Below are positions 1 to 11,162 of a stretch of DNA of 64,000 nt, in pieces. Position 1 is the first letter of the stretch, and the number at the start of each line of letters is the position of its first letter. The notes under the pieces are model-generated. The model did not search any database. It was not told the origin of the DNA and saw nothing but the letters and a program-made list of their open reading frames with translations. Source of the stretch: Acarospora socialis. Taxonomy: Eukaryota > Ascomycota > Lecanoromycetes > Acarosporales > Acarosporaceae. The stretch lies in assembly GCA_025617375.2 (NCBI GenBank), contig JAMYGW020000006.1, positions 1,493,001-1,557,000 of the forward strand. The letters are read 5' to 3'. The position numbers and the translations under genes are program-made.

Positions 1-1593
1 CCTGCTGCGACGGCGTCGGTACAGATCCGGTTTGGTTGGCATCGCCGTTCGGTCGTCGAGTCTCGCCATCCACCGTATTTGCTATTCCCGTACCGTTGAC
101 AACGCTACCATTCATAGCTGCGGCTATCCCGGTCCCATTTACGACCATGCCGGGCTTTGCTTCCGAGTCGCCCATTAGTGCCCCCATGCGCCCTTCAACA
201 CCTTTCAGCTCGCCTTGTTTGCTTTTCTCCTCCAATAGCAAGCCATCAGGCCCTTCTATCATTCCCACGCCTCGTCTACCGGCACCGAACTTAGCAAGTG
301 ATTTCTCATTTTCCTCCAAGCCGACCCCATAACCCAAATCTCCATCTTCAAAGACCACGGCGATGACGCTCCCGTCTAGACTTGTTGCAAACAGACTTTT
401 GCCGTCTGGCGTCCACGCTAGGTCTGAGATAGACTTTGCTGCTAGGTCTTGGGTGATAACGAGGGGTCTCGGATTGCTAGTGATCCAAACACTCAAGGCT
501 TTATCTTGACCAGCGCATGCGATGACAGTCACGAGGCCTGGGGTACTATGGTTTTTGCCGTCTTGTGTGGCCATGGGTGGAGGCTCCTTTGTGAAAAGTC
601 GCGGAGAGAAAGCGCAAACCTCAACCGGCCCTTCGTGCCCGATCAGGTTAATGTCACTATCCCACGTCCCCCGGTTGATAATGGCAACAGAGCTTACCGG
701 ACCGTTAACAGCGTTTGCGGCAGCGATGTGGTTGCCGTCAGGAGACCAAGAGCAGCGTCGGAAATACGTCGTCAAGGGCGACGAAGAGAACGGAGCAATG
801 ATCGACTGCTCGAGCATGAAGTTGTTCATCTGGTCGTGGGCCGATGCGTTCGGTCCAGGAGGGGTGAAGCGAAAGATCTTGATAGAACGGTCATCGCTCG
901 CAGTTGCAAAGTATTTGTTTGCTGGATCGAAGGTGAGGCCTTTGACATGACTGTGATGATTCGATAGGGTCTTCAGCTTCTCAAACGTGTGACCAGACCA
1001 TACTACCACTTTCGAATCTAACCCAACCGACACCAATATTGAAGAATCGTACGACCACCCAAGATCTTGTACGTCATTATCATGCCCTATCAGTCTGCGG
1101 AAAATGCGCCAATTTTCGACTGGAGGAGGTTCGTTTGTGCCTAGGTGCGGTAAGTATCAGCGCAATTAATCACCGACGCCTGTCATGTCAGGACATACCA
1201 AACGTAGTCGCGTGCGAAGGAGGGTTCGGATCGAGAGTGTAGACACAAACTATCTTGTCATCCGCACCAGATGCTAGAAACCGACCGTTGGGTGAGAAGC
1301 GGACAGTGTGGATAGTGCCTGAGTGATAGCTCATAGAAGCCAGCTGCTTCGGCTTGGCATAGGAGGGATCCGCCGCATTGTAGATCGCCTCAGTGGACCA
1401 GATACGCACATGTCCATCTGCAGCCTCTAAAGTTAGCTGAGGGTCGACTGTACAGGTTCGATGTTGATCTAATGACTTTACCTCCAGCGGCAGTTACTAG
1501 CCGACATCCATCAGGAGAAACATGACACGAATAGACTTCGTAGTCCTTCTTATCCCCACTATGTGTAAGCCAGACAGGCTTGATAAAGTGCAT
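1..1593 (-). CDS. HIR1: HIR1 histone chaperone subunit, N-terminal WD40 part (partial at left edge)
   Basis: This is the WD-repeat subunit of the HIR histone chaperone complex, which acts in the nucleus in replication-independent H3-H4 deposition and histone gene repression. I read exons at 1482-1593, 1199-1417 and 1-1140 (open at the edge). The start is the ATG opening MHFIKPVWL, the conserved Hir1/HIRA N-terminus; a further in-frame ATG five codons upstream is less likely. WD40 blades are visible as VYSCHVSPDG, DGHVRIWSTEAI, HTVRFSPNGRFLASGADDK, DVQDLGWSYDS, HVKGLTFDPANKYFATASDD and DLAWTPDGKSLFATSLDG. Both introns have GTAAAG/GTATGT donors and keep frame. The C-terminal Hira domain lies outside the window. 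After the last blade the frame continues through a Gly/Asn-rich linker without a stop to position 1. Family assignment is confident; the exact end cannot be seen. Confidence 0.93.
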
Positions 1594-2394
1594 GTCGGTT
1601 ATGGACAAGCCAGAGTCCGCAATAACATTGTGTTAAGCTCTGGTGGATTCACAGATACTCCTGCATGTGACGAATGAAGGCACATAAAATATCTTGGCTG
1701 TCGAGGTTTCGCGCTTGTTCATCTGGAAGTGGCCCGTGCACGCTAGGCTCGGCCATACTTGAAGCCCTAGCTTGAAACTCTACCCTGATTACATCCTTGC
1801 TCTAGGCATTACCAGAACTTACAACATGTTGAAGAAAAGACTCCATGACTATGATATTCAAATCCGGACCACTGGACAATGCGTCTCTTCTGAGAGTGTA
1901 CTTTACTAATGGCGACCCAAACAGTAGCTGGACAGACAATCAGTAGCTGGACAGACAATCAGTAGCTGGACAGACAATCAGTAGCTGGACAGACAATCAG
2001 TAGCTGGAGAGACAATCAGTAGCTGGACAGACAATCAGTAGCCGGACAGATAGGGTAAGGATACAACTGTCATCATTGTAGTGATCATGTACGAAACTCA
2101 AGAAAGGAAGCTCTATAAATATACAAGGCTAGTATGATTGTTGGTGATGCCTTTGGCTTGAATATAGGGTTACAAGAATTTCGTAGCGCAATACCTAAGC
2201 AACACAACTTCTGGAGTGGAACAGTAACATCCGAAACACCATCCGTAAACCCCATGAAGAACAGTTTACAAGAGTACATTCAACCGGATACATACTGTAC
2301 AGGACAAGCCAGCCCTTACCGCCATGCACGCTAAACCCAGACAGGATACTTTGGACGAAAAGGAATAGGGGGAAAGTCCCGCTGGAGGCCAAGG
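1594..2394. other. Intergenic region upstream of HIR1, carrying a 19-bp minisatellite
   Basis: This 0.8 kb gap between the HIR1 start and the TIM44 stop holds the HIR1 promoter and the TIM44 3' region. Apart from the minisatellite at 1922-2052 I see nothing coding; the open frames here are short and without recognisable domains. Confidence 0.7.
1922..2052. repeat. 19-bp minisatellite, about seven copies
   Basis: The unit CAGTAGCTGGACAGACAAT is repeated head to tail about seven times. Most copies are identical; one reads GGAGAGACAAT and the last degenerates to GCCGGACAGATA. The array ends about 330 bp upstream of the HIR1 start codon. Near identity of the copies suggests recent expansion or homogenisation. 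Confidence 0.95.
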
Positions 2395-4112
2395 TCATAT
2401 GTAGTCTCTGCCGCTCTTCTGTAGCTCGATAAGCCGCCAGCCCCTTGTCTCCGGGTTGTTGACATCTTCCGGCACTCTGGTGACACCGATGGCGTAGGTG
2501 ACCAGCTGAACCTTGTCCTCCATCCCGGCCGCGAGCTCGTTCGTCTTTGCCTTCCTGTACACATGCACCTCTTGCGTGCGACAGGTGATGATGAACACTG
2601 GAATCTCGCCAGGTTCCAGCATCCGAGCCGAGAGGATATCCACATGCCGGATGTCGAGGATACGACCGTCTGATTTGAGGCCGGCTGTTGTGTACTGCTG
2701 GGTCAAAGCGGCATATACTTGATACTGCGCGGCGGATAGCCAGAGCTTGAGCGTCTCCGTATCTCCCTTGACATACGCATCCAGTACCTCGGGAAGGATG
2801 TATTCGCGCATCTCCCTCAAGAAAGGTTCGATCTGGAAGCTTGGGTCCATCTCTCTGAATTTCTTGATGACCATGGCAGTCTCGTTTTCAGCGAAAAAGC
2901 CAGCCACGCGGTCAGATATACTGCGTGCTGTTGAGATGAGAGGGTTCTCGGATTCGTTATAGGTAGATTTTAATGAAAATAAAGACTGCATCAGCCGGCT
3001 CGAATCCTTGAAGTCTCTCCATGACTCTTTCCATGCCGCATCTTTATGGAGTGTTACGTTGGTACCAGCGCTGGAAGCTTGTTAAATCGACCACGAGGAC
3101 TCACTCAAGGACATACATACTTTGGGTCTTCCTCAATCTTCTCCGCACGCTTCCCCACTCTGCCAGACGCGCGAGCTTCGTTTAACTCCCTCAGCTCCCT
3201 TTGTTTTCTCCGCTCCTCTTTCTCCACCCATCCGCCGTATCTCGAGCTACTTCCATCATCAATCACGTCCTTCACTCCACCGACAGCCGTCTTGTAAACT
3301 TCAGTTTCCCTTACCGGCCGGGTGGCTTTTTCGATACCTCTACCGGTTGCGGTAACCCCGGCTCGAACGCCTTTAACCACTGGCGTGTCCCATGTCCAAG
3401 CGGCCCCTTGTCCCAGGGCTTTACCTGTAGTACGGATGGCTTCGGAAGTCTTCGAGGTTGCTGCGCCAGAAGCAGCGGTATAAGCAGCACGTGCGCGCTT
3501 GACAGACTCGCTCTCCGTAAACTGGTGTGCGGACGAGGCAAGAGCTTTCGTTGATTCATTCCACTCCTTCGATGCCTTGAATTCGCTGCGCAACGTCTCG
3601 GTGAAAACCTGCCAGGGTGTTTTGTCACCATGAGGTGGTGGAGGCGGTGGGTTTTCCTTCTTTCGCTGCTCTTTCTCCCTCTGATTGTCTTGCTCATTCT
3701 TGGCTCCACTCGAAGAATCGTCTGATGTCTGCTGGTCCGATGATGCCTTCGCAGAGGCCTCGTCGGCCTTGGATCCATTTGTCGCACTCTGCCGTGGCGG
3801 GTCGTTCACATCTTCTGGCCTCCTTTGCTCTTGAAATCTGACCGCGGACGTATGTATATTACTGGTACTGGCAACATGCCATGCCAGACGAGATGCGTTG
3901 AGTGGTAACCGCGACTGGACAATACGCCGTGATGAAACGCGGTCGCTATATCTTGTAGGAGTTACTTGTTCATGCCTTGTAAGTCGCAGTTGAGTTGATA
4001 TTCGTCGATATGCTGCTGTCCGGCCATATGCCGATTTAGAAGAGGCAAAAGCCACAGCGTCTAGAGCATGTCTGGCTCGAGGAATATTGACGAGTCTGCC
4101 GGAACTGATCAT
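2395..4112 (-). CDS. TIM44: TIM44, mitochondrial import motor scaffold
   Basis: Tim44 is the matrix-side peripheral subunit of the TIM23 presequence translocase and anchors mtHsp70 to the channel. Two exons, 3121-4112 and 2395-3070, joined by a GTATGT...CAG intron, give 555 residues. I chose the ATG at 4112 because an Arg/Ser-rich, acid-poor N-terminus (MISSGRLVNIPRARHALD) follows, as expected for a mitochondrial presequence. A charged linker with a poly-Pro run precedes DKTPWQVFTETLRSEFKASK, the start of the conserved part. Splicing restores EEDPN-AGTNVTLHKDAAW, a family hallmark, and the C-terminal Tim44 fold (PSFQIEPFLREMREYILPEV ... VFIITCRTQEVHVYRK) runs to the stop. It is divergent from the mitochondrial ribosomal protein gene at 4320, with about 200 bp between starts, which may be a shared promoter. 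Confidence 0.95.
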
Positions 4113-4319
4113 GCTAGAACGTGACGAGTAAGGCTCGTGAAAAATTGCTTGTGCGATCCTAACTGTGATGTTCGAGTGACTCGGTATATTATGAGCGCCC
4201 CCGATATTGTAGAGGGCAAAGAAATCTTCGGCTCCGAGCGTCGGCATGTTCCGGTCACGAAAGTCTGCCGACTACCATTCTTGTGTATCACCTGCATAGA
4301 TCAACTGGTAAGACACGAT
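4113..4319. promoter_or_regulatory. Divergent promoter between TIM44 and mitochondrial uS11m
   Basis: About 207 bp separate the two start codons of two nucleus-encoded mitochondrial proteins transcribed away from each other. A shared, co-regulating promoter is an inference from layout; I did not identify a specific binding site. Confidence 0.4.
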
Positions 4320-5051
4320 ATGGACAAAGGTTACATTGGGAGATCGTTCGCGACGACGGTCAAAATTCTCCGGTGTCAAAAGAATGGGTATAGGCACTCA
4401 ATCTTCCGCCGCTCCATCTCGAACTCATGCCCTCGAAGGGCAGAGGACAACCCGACCAACACCGCAGATACATCACCGACAAAAAAGCTCTCAGCGATCC
4501 TCCTCCAATCCCAGGTCGCGTCGCGGGAAGCAGCTGGCAGAGGCGTGAATAGCATTGAAGATACAGCAGCGTTCCTAAGGAGGTACAATGCAGGCGGCGC
4601 GGCTTCGCACAACCGATATGAAAAGTTTCTCTATCCGTCGACTAACCTCCCTGGTGCTTCTGAACAGCCTTCTGAACAGCCGCCACATGGTTTCTACGTC
4701 TACGCCACGAAACACAACACCCACATCACCCTCACCCGACCCAGTCGGGACCCGATGTTGTCGGTAGCAGCGGGCAACATAGGTTTCAAGAAGGGAGCAC
4801 GAGGCTCATACGATGCAGCTTATCAGTTGGCAGCCTACGTCATGGGACGGATACAGGAGCAGGGATTGATGGCCCAAATTCACCAGCTGGAGGTCGTGCT
4901 GAGAGGGTTCGGTGCCGGGAGGGAAGCCGTGACGAAAGCGCTGCTAGGTAGTGAGGGACGGAACATCAGAGGCAGAGTTGTAAGGGTTACCGATGCTACG
5001 AGACTCAAGTTTGGCGGTACAAGGAGTCCGAAGCCACGGAGGTTGGGATAG
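4320..5051 (+). CDS. Mitochondrial small-subunit ribosomal protein uS11m (Mrps18-like)
   Basis: This is a uS11-family protein of the mitochondrial ribosome small subunit, 243 residues from the ATG at 4320. The conserved S11 core is in the C-terminal half: FYVYATKHNTHITLTRP, then SVAAGNIGFKKGARGSYDAAYQ, then LEVVLRGFGAGREAVTKALL and RVVRVTDATRLKFGG. The N-terminal part is basic and Ser/Arg-rich (GRSFATTVKILRC), consistent with a presequence. The open frame continues upstream to 4137, with further in-frame ATGs at 4137 and 4191. I prefer 4320 because the presequence-like stretch starts there, but a 5' intron or an upstream start is possible. Product identity is strong; the start is uncertain. 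Confidence 0.88.
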   Translation: MDKGYIGRSFATTVKILRCQKNGYRHSIFRRSISNSCPRRAEDNPTNTADTSPTKKLSAILLQSQVASREAAGRGVNSIEDTAAFLRRYNAGGAASHNRYEKFLYPSTNLPGASEQPSEQPPHGFYVYATKHNTHITLTRPSRDPMLSVAAGNIGFKKGARGSYDAAYQLAAYVMGRIQEQGLMAQIHQLEVVLRGFGAGREAVTKALLGSEGRNIRGRVVRVTDATRLKFGGTRSPKPRRLG

Positions 5052-5981
5052 CTGGCAGACAGAGCGAGACAGACGAACTGTGAGGCTGTTGTAGAACTAA
5101 GATTACCTATGCTGGGGAATATGTTAATGTCGTTACTGGCGTCGAGCGAAGTTCTCCCATGCGGCTCACAAGCTTCTGGAGCAACCTCGGGACTTAAACA
5201 CCTTTGTCATTACTTCAATCAGAAGAGCAGAGTTGCGATCACAGCGGTCTCTCACGTCAACTGTTCTCAGCGCATGAGAACCGTTCAATGCCTGTTTGAC
5301 AGTATGCTGTAGAGGCTATAGGAGGAATAGCAGGCCTTGTGCGCGAATCACGAAGTAGAGTGAAGCCTGGAGAAATAGTCTCCATTGGTTTAGGGCGAGA
5401 TTGCAATTCGATCTCAATACATTCGTAACAGACTATAAGAGAACCGTCAGCCGTCAGCCATAGGATCATTAGGCTTGGAGCGTGCCATCGTACTTTCCAA
5501 TGTAAATGATCACACTCCATGATTGGGGTAGACAGTAATCTTAGCCCTAATTGGTGCCTATTTGGTTGGAAAGGGACCAATGTTCGGCTAGTGATGACGC
5601 CAAGAAGCCCCTACACATTAGGCAAGAGAAACTTCTTGCATAAAGGCCAATAGACCGCTATGCTGCACCACGGCTCAATAAGTCTGTCAAGCAGGTCGAT
5701 TGAGCGGCGCAAGCTTAGGCAATCGAACGAACCCCAGGTGCGAGACTCGACCTCAAAATCTATCCCTGGGATTGCCACTAGGCCACAGGAGAGTATGAAA
5801 ACCAGAGGTGTCGGTAGCCTTATGGAATGAGATCTACTGTGGCTGAGTAACGGTATAGTGAGACGCATGGAGCGTAGGTCGTACCATTTGTGAGGGAGAG
5901 TTTTGCTGGTATAAAGGTTCTCAAACCCTACTCCACCCGTGGCGCGTACGCTTACGGAGCTGTCATAGACGATGCGTGCAC
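5052..5981. other. Intergenic region with a tRNA-promoter-like fossil
   Basis: This 0.9 kb stretch lies between the uS11m stop and the DeSI-like stop. No supported gene is present: the 124-codon minus-strand frame at 5611-5985 has no recognisable domain and overlaps the tRNA-like piece at 5735-5790. Confidence 0.6.
5735..5790 (-). repeat. tRNA-like fossil (A-box and B-box-like blocks), possible SINE head
   Basis: On the minus strand TGGCCTAGTGG matches the RNA polymerase III A-box pattern, and GGTCGAGTCTC, at tRNA-like spacing downstream, resembles a B-box. No full cloverleaf forms: the acceptor stem is absent and the T-stem is only partly paired. It may be a degenerate tRNA or the head of an old tRNA-derived SINE. 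Confidence 0.3.
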
Positions 5982-6825
5982 TCACAGAGATGTCGTGGAC
6001 GGTGCTTGCTCGCTGGCGGGCAGATTTCTTCCATCCGTATCTTTCAGGACTCTGTGGCTATTACCAGTGCGGTGGCCAAGCCCATTATCCAATTCTGCAC
6101 CATCGCCATCTGCGGAGCTAGTACGAAAGCCACGGGCTCTGCGGGTGCTCTGGTGTAGCATTGCTGCGGTCTCGTCGTCTTCTTCCTCTTCCAACAGCTC
6201 ACCATCGACGTTGTCATAATCTGGTGGTGCAATCCACTCTCTGGGCACAACACAGGGAAGCGCAACACCAATACTCGCAGCGCGGTTTACCCACGCTGGC
6301 GCAGGGCGTGAAGTGAGCCTCTCACAGAGATACGATGTGAAATGGTTGCAGTTGTTGCCGAGAAGATTATACGAAGTGCCCTGGAATTTCAACGAGGTGT
6401 CTTTGATGATGTCCTCAATCTCCTGCTCCGGCCGAAAGGTAAAGCCGTGAAGGATCTCGCATCTGAATGTTCCTCCCGGAGGTACCATCCGCGGCTTCGT
6501 CCAGTAAACTCCGCTCATTCCGGGGCGATCATGGCCACCGTACGCGTACTCCTTATCGTTGATGACGACTCCAGAATGCAGAAGAGAGGAACCGAATACC
6601 CAGAGCAAAGACGACAGTTTACCTGGCTAGAAGGATGCTAGTCAGCAGAACGATCAAATCGGCAGGAACAGTAGCAAGGGGATCTCTGATACCTACCGGA
6701 AGAAGGTCGTACACGTTGATGAGAATCTCGGTCTTTTGCAGCGAGAGAGTAGATCTATGTGTCGCGACCCTTTGTGTTCCTGAGGACTGCCGGGACTGCT
6801 GTGCCTTAGAGCCACCAGCCATCAT
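5982..6825 (-). CDS. PPPDE/DeSI-type putative deubiquitinase/deSUMOylase
   Basis: This is a PPPDE-fold thiol peptidase of 257 residues. Two exons, 6697-6825 and 5982-6626, are joined by a GTAGGT...TAG intron, which gives the family start INVYDLLPPGKLSSLLW. Both catalytic residues are visible: His60 in SLLHSGVVI and Cys136 in LLGNNCNHFTSYLCERL. The stretch YAYGGHDRPGMSGVYWTKPR between them is also typical of the fungal and plant DeSI branch. The acidic, low-complexity C-terminus (EEEEDDETAAM) is variable in the family. Members remove SUMO or ubiquitin; which one this enzyme prefers cannot be read from the sequence. It is divergent from OLA1, with about 530 bp between starts. Confidence 0.9.
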
Positions 6826-7355
6826 CAGGGACGCATGTGTAAGCTGGTGTACGAGTAGACGGGAGGTACTATCGATTATGAAGTGGTAGATTAGGAGTTC
6901 AGCATAGTAACCTTCTCTAAGAATGCGACAGATTCTAGATATTGAGAAAGATACTAGTAGCTATATTGCTGGCTAAGGTACCTAGGAAGAAACGGCGTGA
7001 CTCCGAGTGCCTAAGAGTAGGGCGTTCTGGCTTGCAGGGGTAGGTTTGGGTTGCGAGGGGCACGCATAAGGCTGCTGACTCATCAGGCAACAACCTCACC
7101 GGTGAAAGTTTTCTTCGTCGGCGAATCCAATAATAGTGACTGATACTACCACAATTGAGGGACCTCAGGTTCCTCCATAGTACCAACACGACTTCCGTTC
7201 TGTCAAGCCGCTGCTTGTACATTTCTATAATTCACAACTCTGACCGAGCAGCAGCAAGAACTGCAATCGGGATCGAACGCCTGCTACATATCCATTGCAG
7301 CTCACCAGTACCAAATCCTATTAGTTCGCGCGCATTCGCCAGCTCAAGGAAGAAG
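6826..7355. promoter_or_regulatory. Divergent intergenic region between DeSI-like gene and OLA1
   Basis: About 530 bp lie between two outward-facing start codons. The region must hold both promoters and 5' leaders. I recognise no particular regulatory site, and the short frames here have no domain. Confidence 0.5.
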
Positions 7356-8909
7356 ATGCCCCCTAAGAAAGCTGTCAAGGAGGAAAAGATACTGCTAGGG
7401 AGGCCAGGAAACAACTTAAAAAGCGGCATTGTATGTAAGGGTTTTGAATGAGGCTCGAGCGGAGAGTGATGTCCTCATGTATATGCTGACGTTGCAGTAA
7501 CGCATAGGTCGGACTAGCCAATGTTGGAAAGTCAACTCTGTTCCAGGCTATCACCAAATGCTCCCTCGGAAATCCGGCCGTGAGTTGGTAACCCCTTACA
7601 CCTGCAACGACGAGCGTTGGAATGCTGACTTGGCCCGCTTGTAGAACTTCCCTTATGCTACGATTGACCCGGAAGAAGCTCGAGTGATTGTTCCTGATCC
7701 ACGGTACGATTGGCTCTGCGAGCACTACAAGCCAAAATCAAGAGTACCTGCCAATCTTACCGTCTACGACATTGCTGGCCTGACGCGAGGGGCATCAACA
7801 GGTGCTGGCCTAGGGAACGCTTTCCTTTCGCATATTCGTGCTGTGGACGCCATCTTCCAGGTCGTGCGATGCTTCGACGATGCCGAAATCATCCATGTCG
7901 AGGGCGACGTGGACCCAGTTCGAGACCTTAATATCATAAGCGAAGAACTCCGAATCAAAGACATTGAGTTCGTGGAGAAGGCCCTGGAGGGACTGCAGAA
8001 ACAAACAAGGAGGGGTGGACAGAGTTTAGAGATGAAGAAACTGAAAGAGGAGGAAGCTACAGTAGAGAAAATTCTTGCGTGGCTGAAGGATGGGAAAGAC
8101 GTGCGAAAGGAGAATTGGAGTCCGAAGGAGGTATGTAAACGAACCGTGTTCCTAGAACGACATCCGCACAGCGACTTTCCTTTCCATGATGAACAAGAGC
8201 TAGAAGCTCGAATAATCCCAGCTCGTCGAATAGCCTCATTTACAATCTCACGTGGAGGCTATACTGAGATGAACTCCAACTCTGACCCAAGCTTCACTTC
8301 TCCACGTCTCGGCTCATCTCCGAGGGCAAGACTAGTCGCTAAACGGAACCTCAACAGGTCGAAGTCATCAACCCACTCATGCTGCTAACCGCCAAGCCCG
8401 TCGTCTACCTGGTCAACCTCAGCGAGAAGGACTACATCCGGCAAAAGAACAAACACCTTCCGAAAATCGCCGAGTGGGTCAAAGAGCACGCCACCGGCGA
8501 CCCCATCATCCCGCTCTCCATCTCCTTCGAAGAGCGCCTGACCCGGCTCCCCTCCGACGCCGCCGCGGACGAAGAATGCAAGACCCTCGGCACCAAATCT
8601 GCCCTGCCGAAAATCATCGTCACGATGCGACAGATGATGAATCTCGGCAGCTTCTTCACCACCGGCACCGACGAGGTGCGCCAATGGACCATCCGCAAGG
8701 GCACTAAGGCGCCGCAAGCTGCGGGGGTAATTCACACCGACTTCGAGAAGACCTTCATCCAGTGCATCGTGTTCAACTTCGAGGTGCTGAAGGAGCTGGG
8801 CGACGAGGCGGCTGTGAAAGCGGCGGGGAAGGTTATGACTAAGGGGAAGGACTACGTCGTTGAGGATGGCGATATCATTTTGATTAAGGCGGGTGCGGCT
8901 AAGTCATAG
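7356..8909 (+). CDS. OLA1: OLA1/YchF-type Obg-like ATPase
   Basis: This is a cytosolic P-loop NTPase of the Obg/YchF family; members prefer ATP and associate with ribosomes and the proteasome. Four exons (7356-7430, 7508-7579, 7645-8130, 8358-8909) give 394 residues, the usual length. The start MPPKKAVKEEKILLGRPG is typical. G1 is VGLANVGKST (about residues 26-35), split from the N-terminus by the first intron; the G3-like motif is VYDIAGLTRGAS (about 90). The NKxD position reads VNLSEKD (about 231), the non-canonical G4 that gives YchF its ATP preference. A coiled coil (LEGLQKQTRRGGQSLEMKKL) and a C-terminal TGS domain (FEKTFIQCIVFNFEVL, KDYVVEDGDIILIKAG) follow. The third intron is 227 bp, longer than its neighbours. 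All junctions are GT-AG and in frame. Confidence 0.96.
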
Positions 8910-9708
8910 CATTCGTGCCCAATCGGAACGGCTTTTCTTGCATGCGCGCTGGACGTGGACATTGCTGCGTCTTGGGCTTTTGTTATGATGGCACGTGTCT
9001 CCTAGCTAAGTAATCTGCTGGGTGCGCGGCAATTCGATCAGATAGAACATATGGGACAAGTTGAAGACACTATCACGTGCAACCATGCGCATAGTAGAGT
9101 GCCCGTCTCTGGAAGTCTGAAGTGCATCATCTCGATACTCCCGCCAGGCTTGACCTGTGTTGAGATCAAGCCCACCCCTGTATTCTCTGAGCAGAATGAC
9201 CATGTTAGCAGCGTGCGACGCAGTTGTTATAAATTGCCATCGCTCCGAGGGTGCCAGAAATAAACAAGAAAGCATATCATACAATAAGTTAGCGGGAACT
9301 TCGGCTGGTCATCTCCTCCCCGACGCAACTACTACTCACCTGCGCCCATCGGGGTAGGGTCCTCGGTCTTTGGACGGCAGAGTAAGCAGAGCAGACGAAA
9401 TGCCTAGCGTCCCTGACATAGTCTGTATTCGTATGTGGAAGGCGAAGATCTGGATATTGTAGACCTTCTATGGTAGGTATACATAGAATGCCCGTGATTG
9501 AGGGAAGGGATTTCCTACCATGACCCCTGTGCCGACTCGAGCCTTGGTCAGATGATGGCGATAAAATGACGAAAAGTTGCATGTTTCATTTGAAAAACAA
9601 CAGCAGAACTAGAGTCCAATTTAAAGCCTATCGGTATCGTACCCTATCATAACGAATCGTCTCATGACCAACAAAGCAAAGCAAAACACCACCAGGGAAC
9701 CTCCAGAG
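8910..9708. other. Convergent intergenic region, nothing recognised
   Basis: This 0.8 kb lies between the 3' ends of OLA1 and the CK2-beta-like gene. Only short open frames without domains are present; I see no repeat or RNA gene. Confidence 0.6.
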
Positions 9709-11162
9709 TCACCGCCGCCTAGCACCATCACACTGCTCCAGAAACCGATAGATCCCTTCCAAGCCCTCATAGTCCTCCGAAGACCGCCTGCCAATCGCAT
9801 CCGCGACGCTCGGTTTGCGGAAGTAATACTCTTCATCACCCGCCTCGCTACTGTGCATGCTCGAGTATCCGGACGGATCGGAAGAGTCGACCCACGGATT
9901 CTCGCCGACGTCGTCTTCGAATTCAAGGCCGGTGTCCGAGTGAGTGGAGAAGCCTGGCGAGGTAAGCGTGCGCTCGGGGGAGATCATGTTGCGCCAGTCG
10001 ACTTCGTCGCATCCGTGGGGCATTGCTCTGGCGTTCTTGATAGGTAGGAAACACGCGACTGAAGGCGCCGTGCTTGGGGCAAAGGGGAAGAGTAGAGCGG
10101 TTTCCGTTCCGGCCGAAACCTCGAAATCGGGATCTTGACGGATGAGGCCCCGCTGCACGCCGACCTCGTCGCAAAGACGCTCGACGGTTTGCGCGTCACA
10201 GCCGGGAAATCGGACGCGAAGTGTAGAACCGTCTACCATTCCGAGTGGGAGATCGCCAAGCGTAGATAGGCGCTTGAGATCGTTCATGATCGCTGCAAAG
10301 TCTTTCAACGCTCGTGCGAAGTCGACTGAGAGGAGATCGATCAAGCCCTCCGTGTTCAACGTCTCGGTCGCTGCTGTCGCGCTAGGAGATCCGGACAGGC
10401 TCGGAAAGGCATTCAGCGCGGTGATGGTGGGGTTGATCTTGAAGTCGACACTAGATCCTGGCGTCGCTCGCGGGATTGATCGTATCTTGCGTCCAGTCTC
10501 TGCTTGCAGTGCGGTGACGGATTTGTAGCGCTTCTCGCCTGATCGCGGACTGATCCCATCGAATTGTGCCTTTTGACCCGAATGCCAGAACGCACGGACA
10601 GCCGCCGACACGTTGTTGATGACCTGCGCAGGTGCAGCTGGTGTATGTGAGAAGTACCTGGCCCCGCCAACACGTCCTGCGCCAATCGAGTAGCCGCCTG
10701 CGGTGCGAGGAAGGGCTCCACCGGTGAGGTTGGGGCGGAGTGTTGTTGCGAATGGTGCACGGTGAGTGAGCCGATTGACCGCGGTTCCAATCGTCGACTT
10801 GGGGAATGATGCACGGTCGTATGTGGGTCCGCTCTTGGCGGATGAAGAGAGGTGCCTTACGGTAGCATTGCCTGCGCTACGCGTTGTGTAGAAGCGTCCT
10901 TTGCTCTGGCGTAGGTACGCAACAGGATGGATGGGTTGACGATGAGAATTGCGAACTAGAACGGGTTCGAGTTCGCCCTGTATAAAACGGAGTGTTTGCG
11001 GAAGCTTGGCCCGGACGAGATTCGAGGTCTTTTCGATGGCGAACCTGAGATTGGCTCAGTCAGTTGACCGTCTTTACCGAAACTGTCGAGATAGAATGGG
11101 TAGTAGTACCTAATGACTCTCAAGGCCTTGGGGACCAAGAGATGTCCACTGGAAGGCGCCAT
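9709..11162 (-). CDS. Conserved fungal protein of the type often annotated casein kinase II beta-like subunit
   Basis: Two exons (11110-11162 and 9709-11044, intron GTACTA...CAG) give 462 residues. The N-terminus is MAPSSGHLLVPKALRVIR, then a long basic segment without acids that could be a mitochondrial presequence. A conserved middle follows (VSAAVRAFWHSGQKAQFDG, NALNAFPSLSG-like, LLSVDFARALKDFAAIMNDL, STLRVRFPGCDAQTVERLCDE). The C-terminal part reads LLFPFAPSTAPSVACFLP, then HGCDEVDWRNMISP, then an acidic Ser-rich tail (ENPWVDSSDPSGYSSMHSSE). From memory, ascomycete orthologues carry a casein kinase II beta 2 subunit label, but I see no classic CK2-beta zinc finger. That name should be treated as a database tradition, not a demonstrated function. 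A MITE lies about 140 bp upstream of the start. Confidence 0.8.

Noticed and set aside
36-967. Plus-strand open frames at 36-332, 449-967 and 522-950
   Set aside because: They lie antisense to the HIR1 WD40 exon, whose translation shows clear blades; they are shadows.
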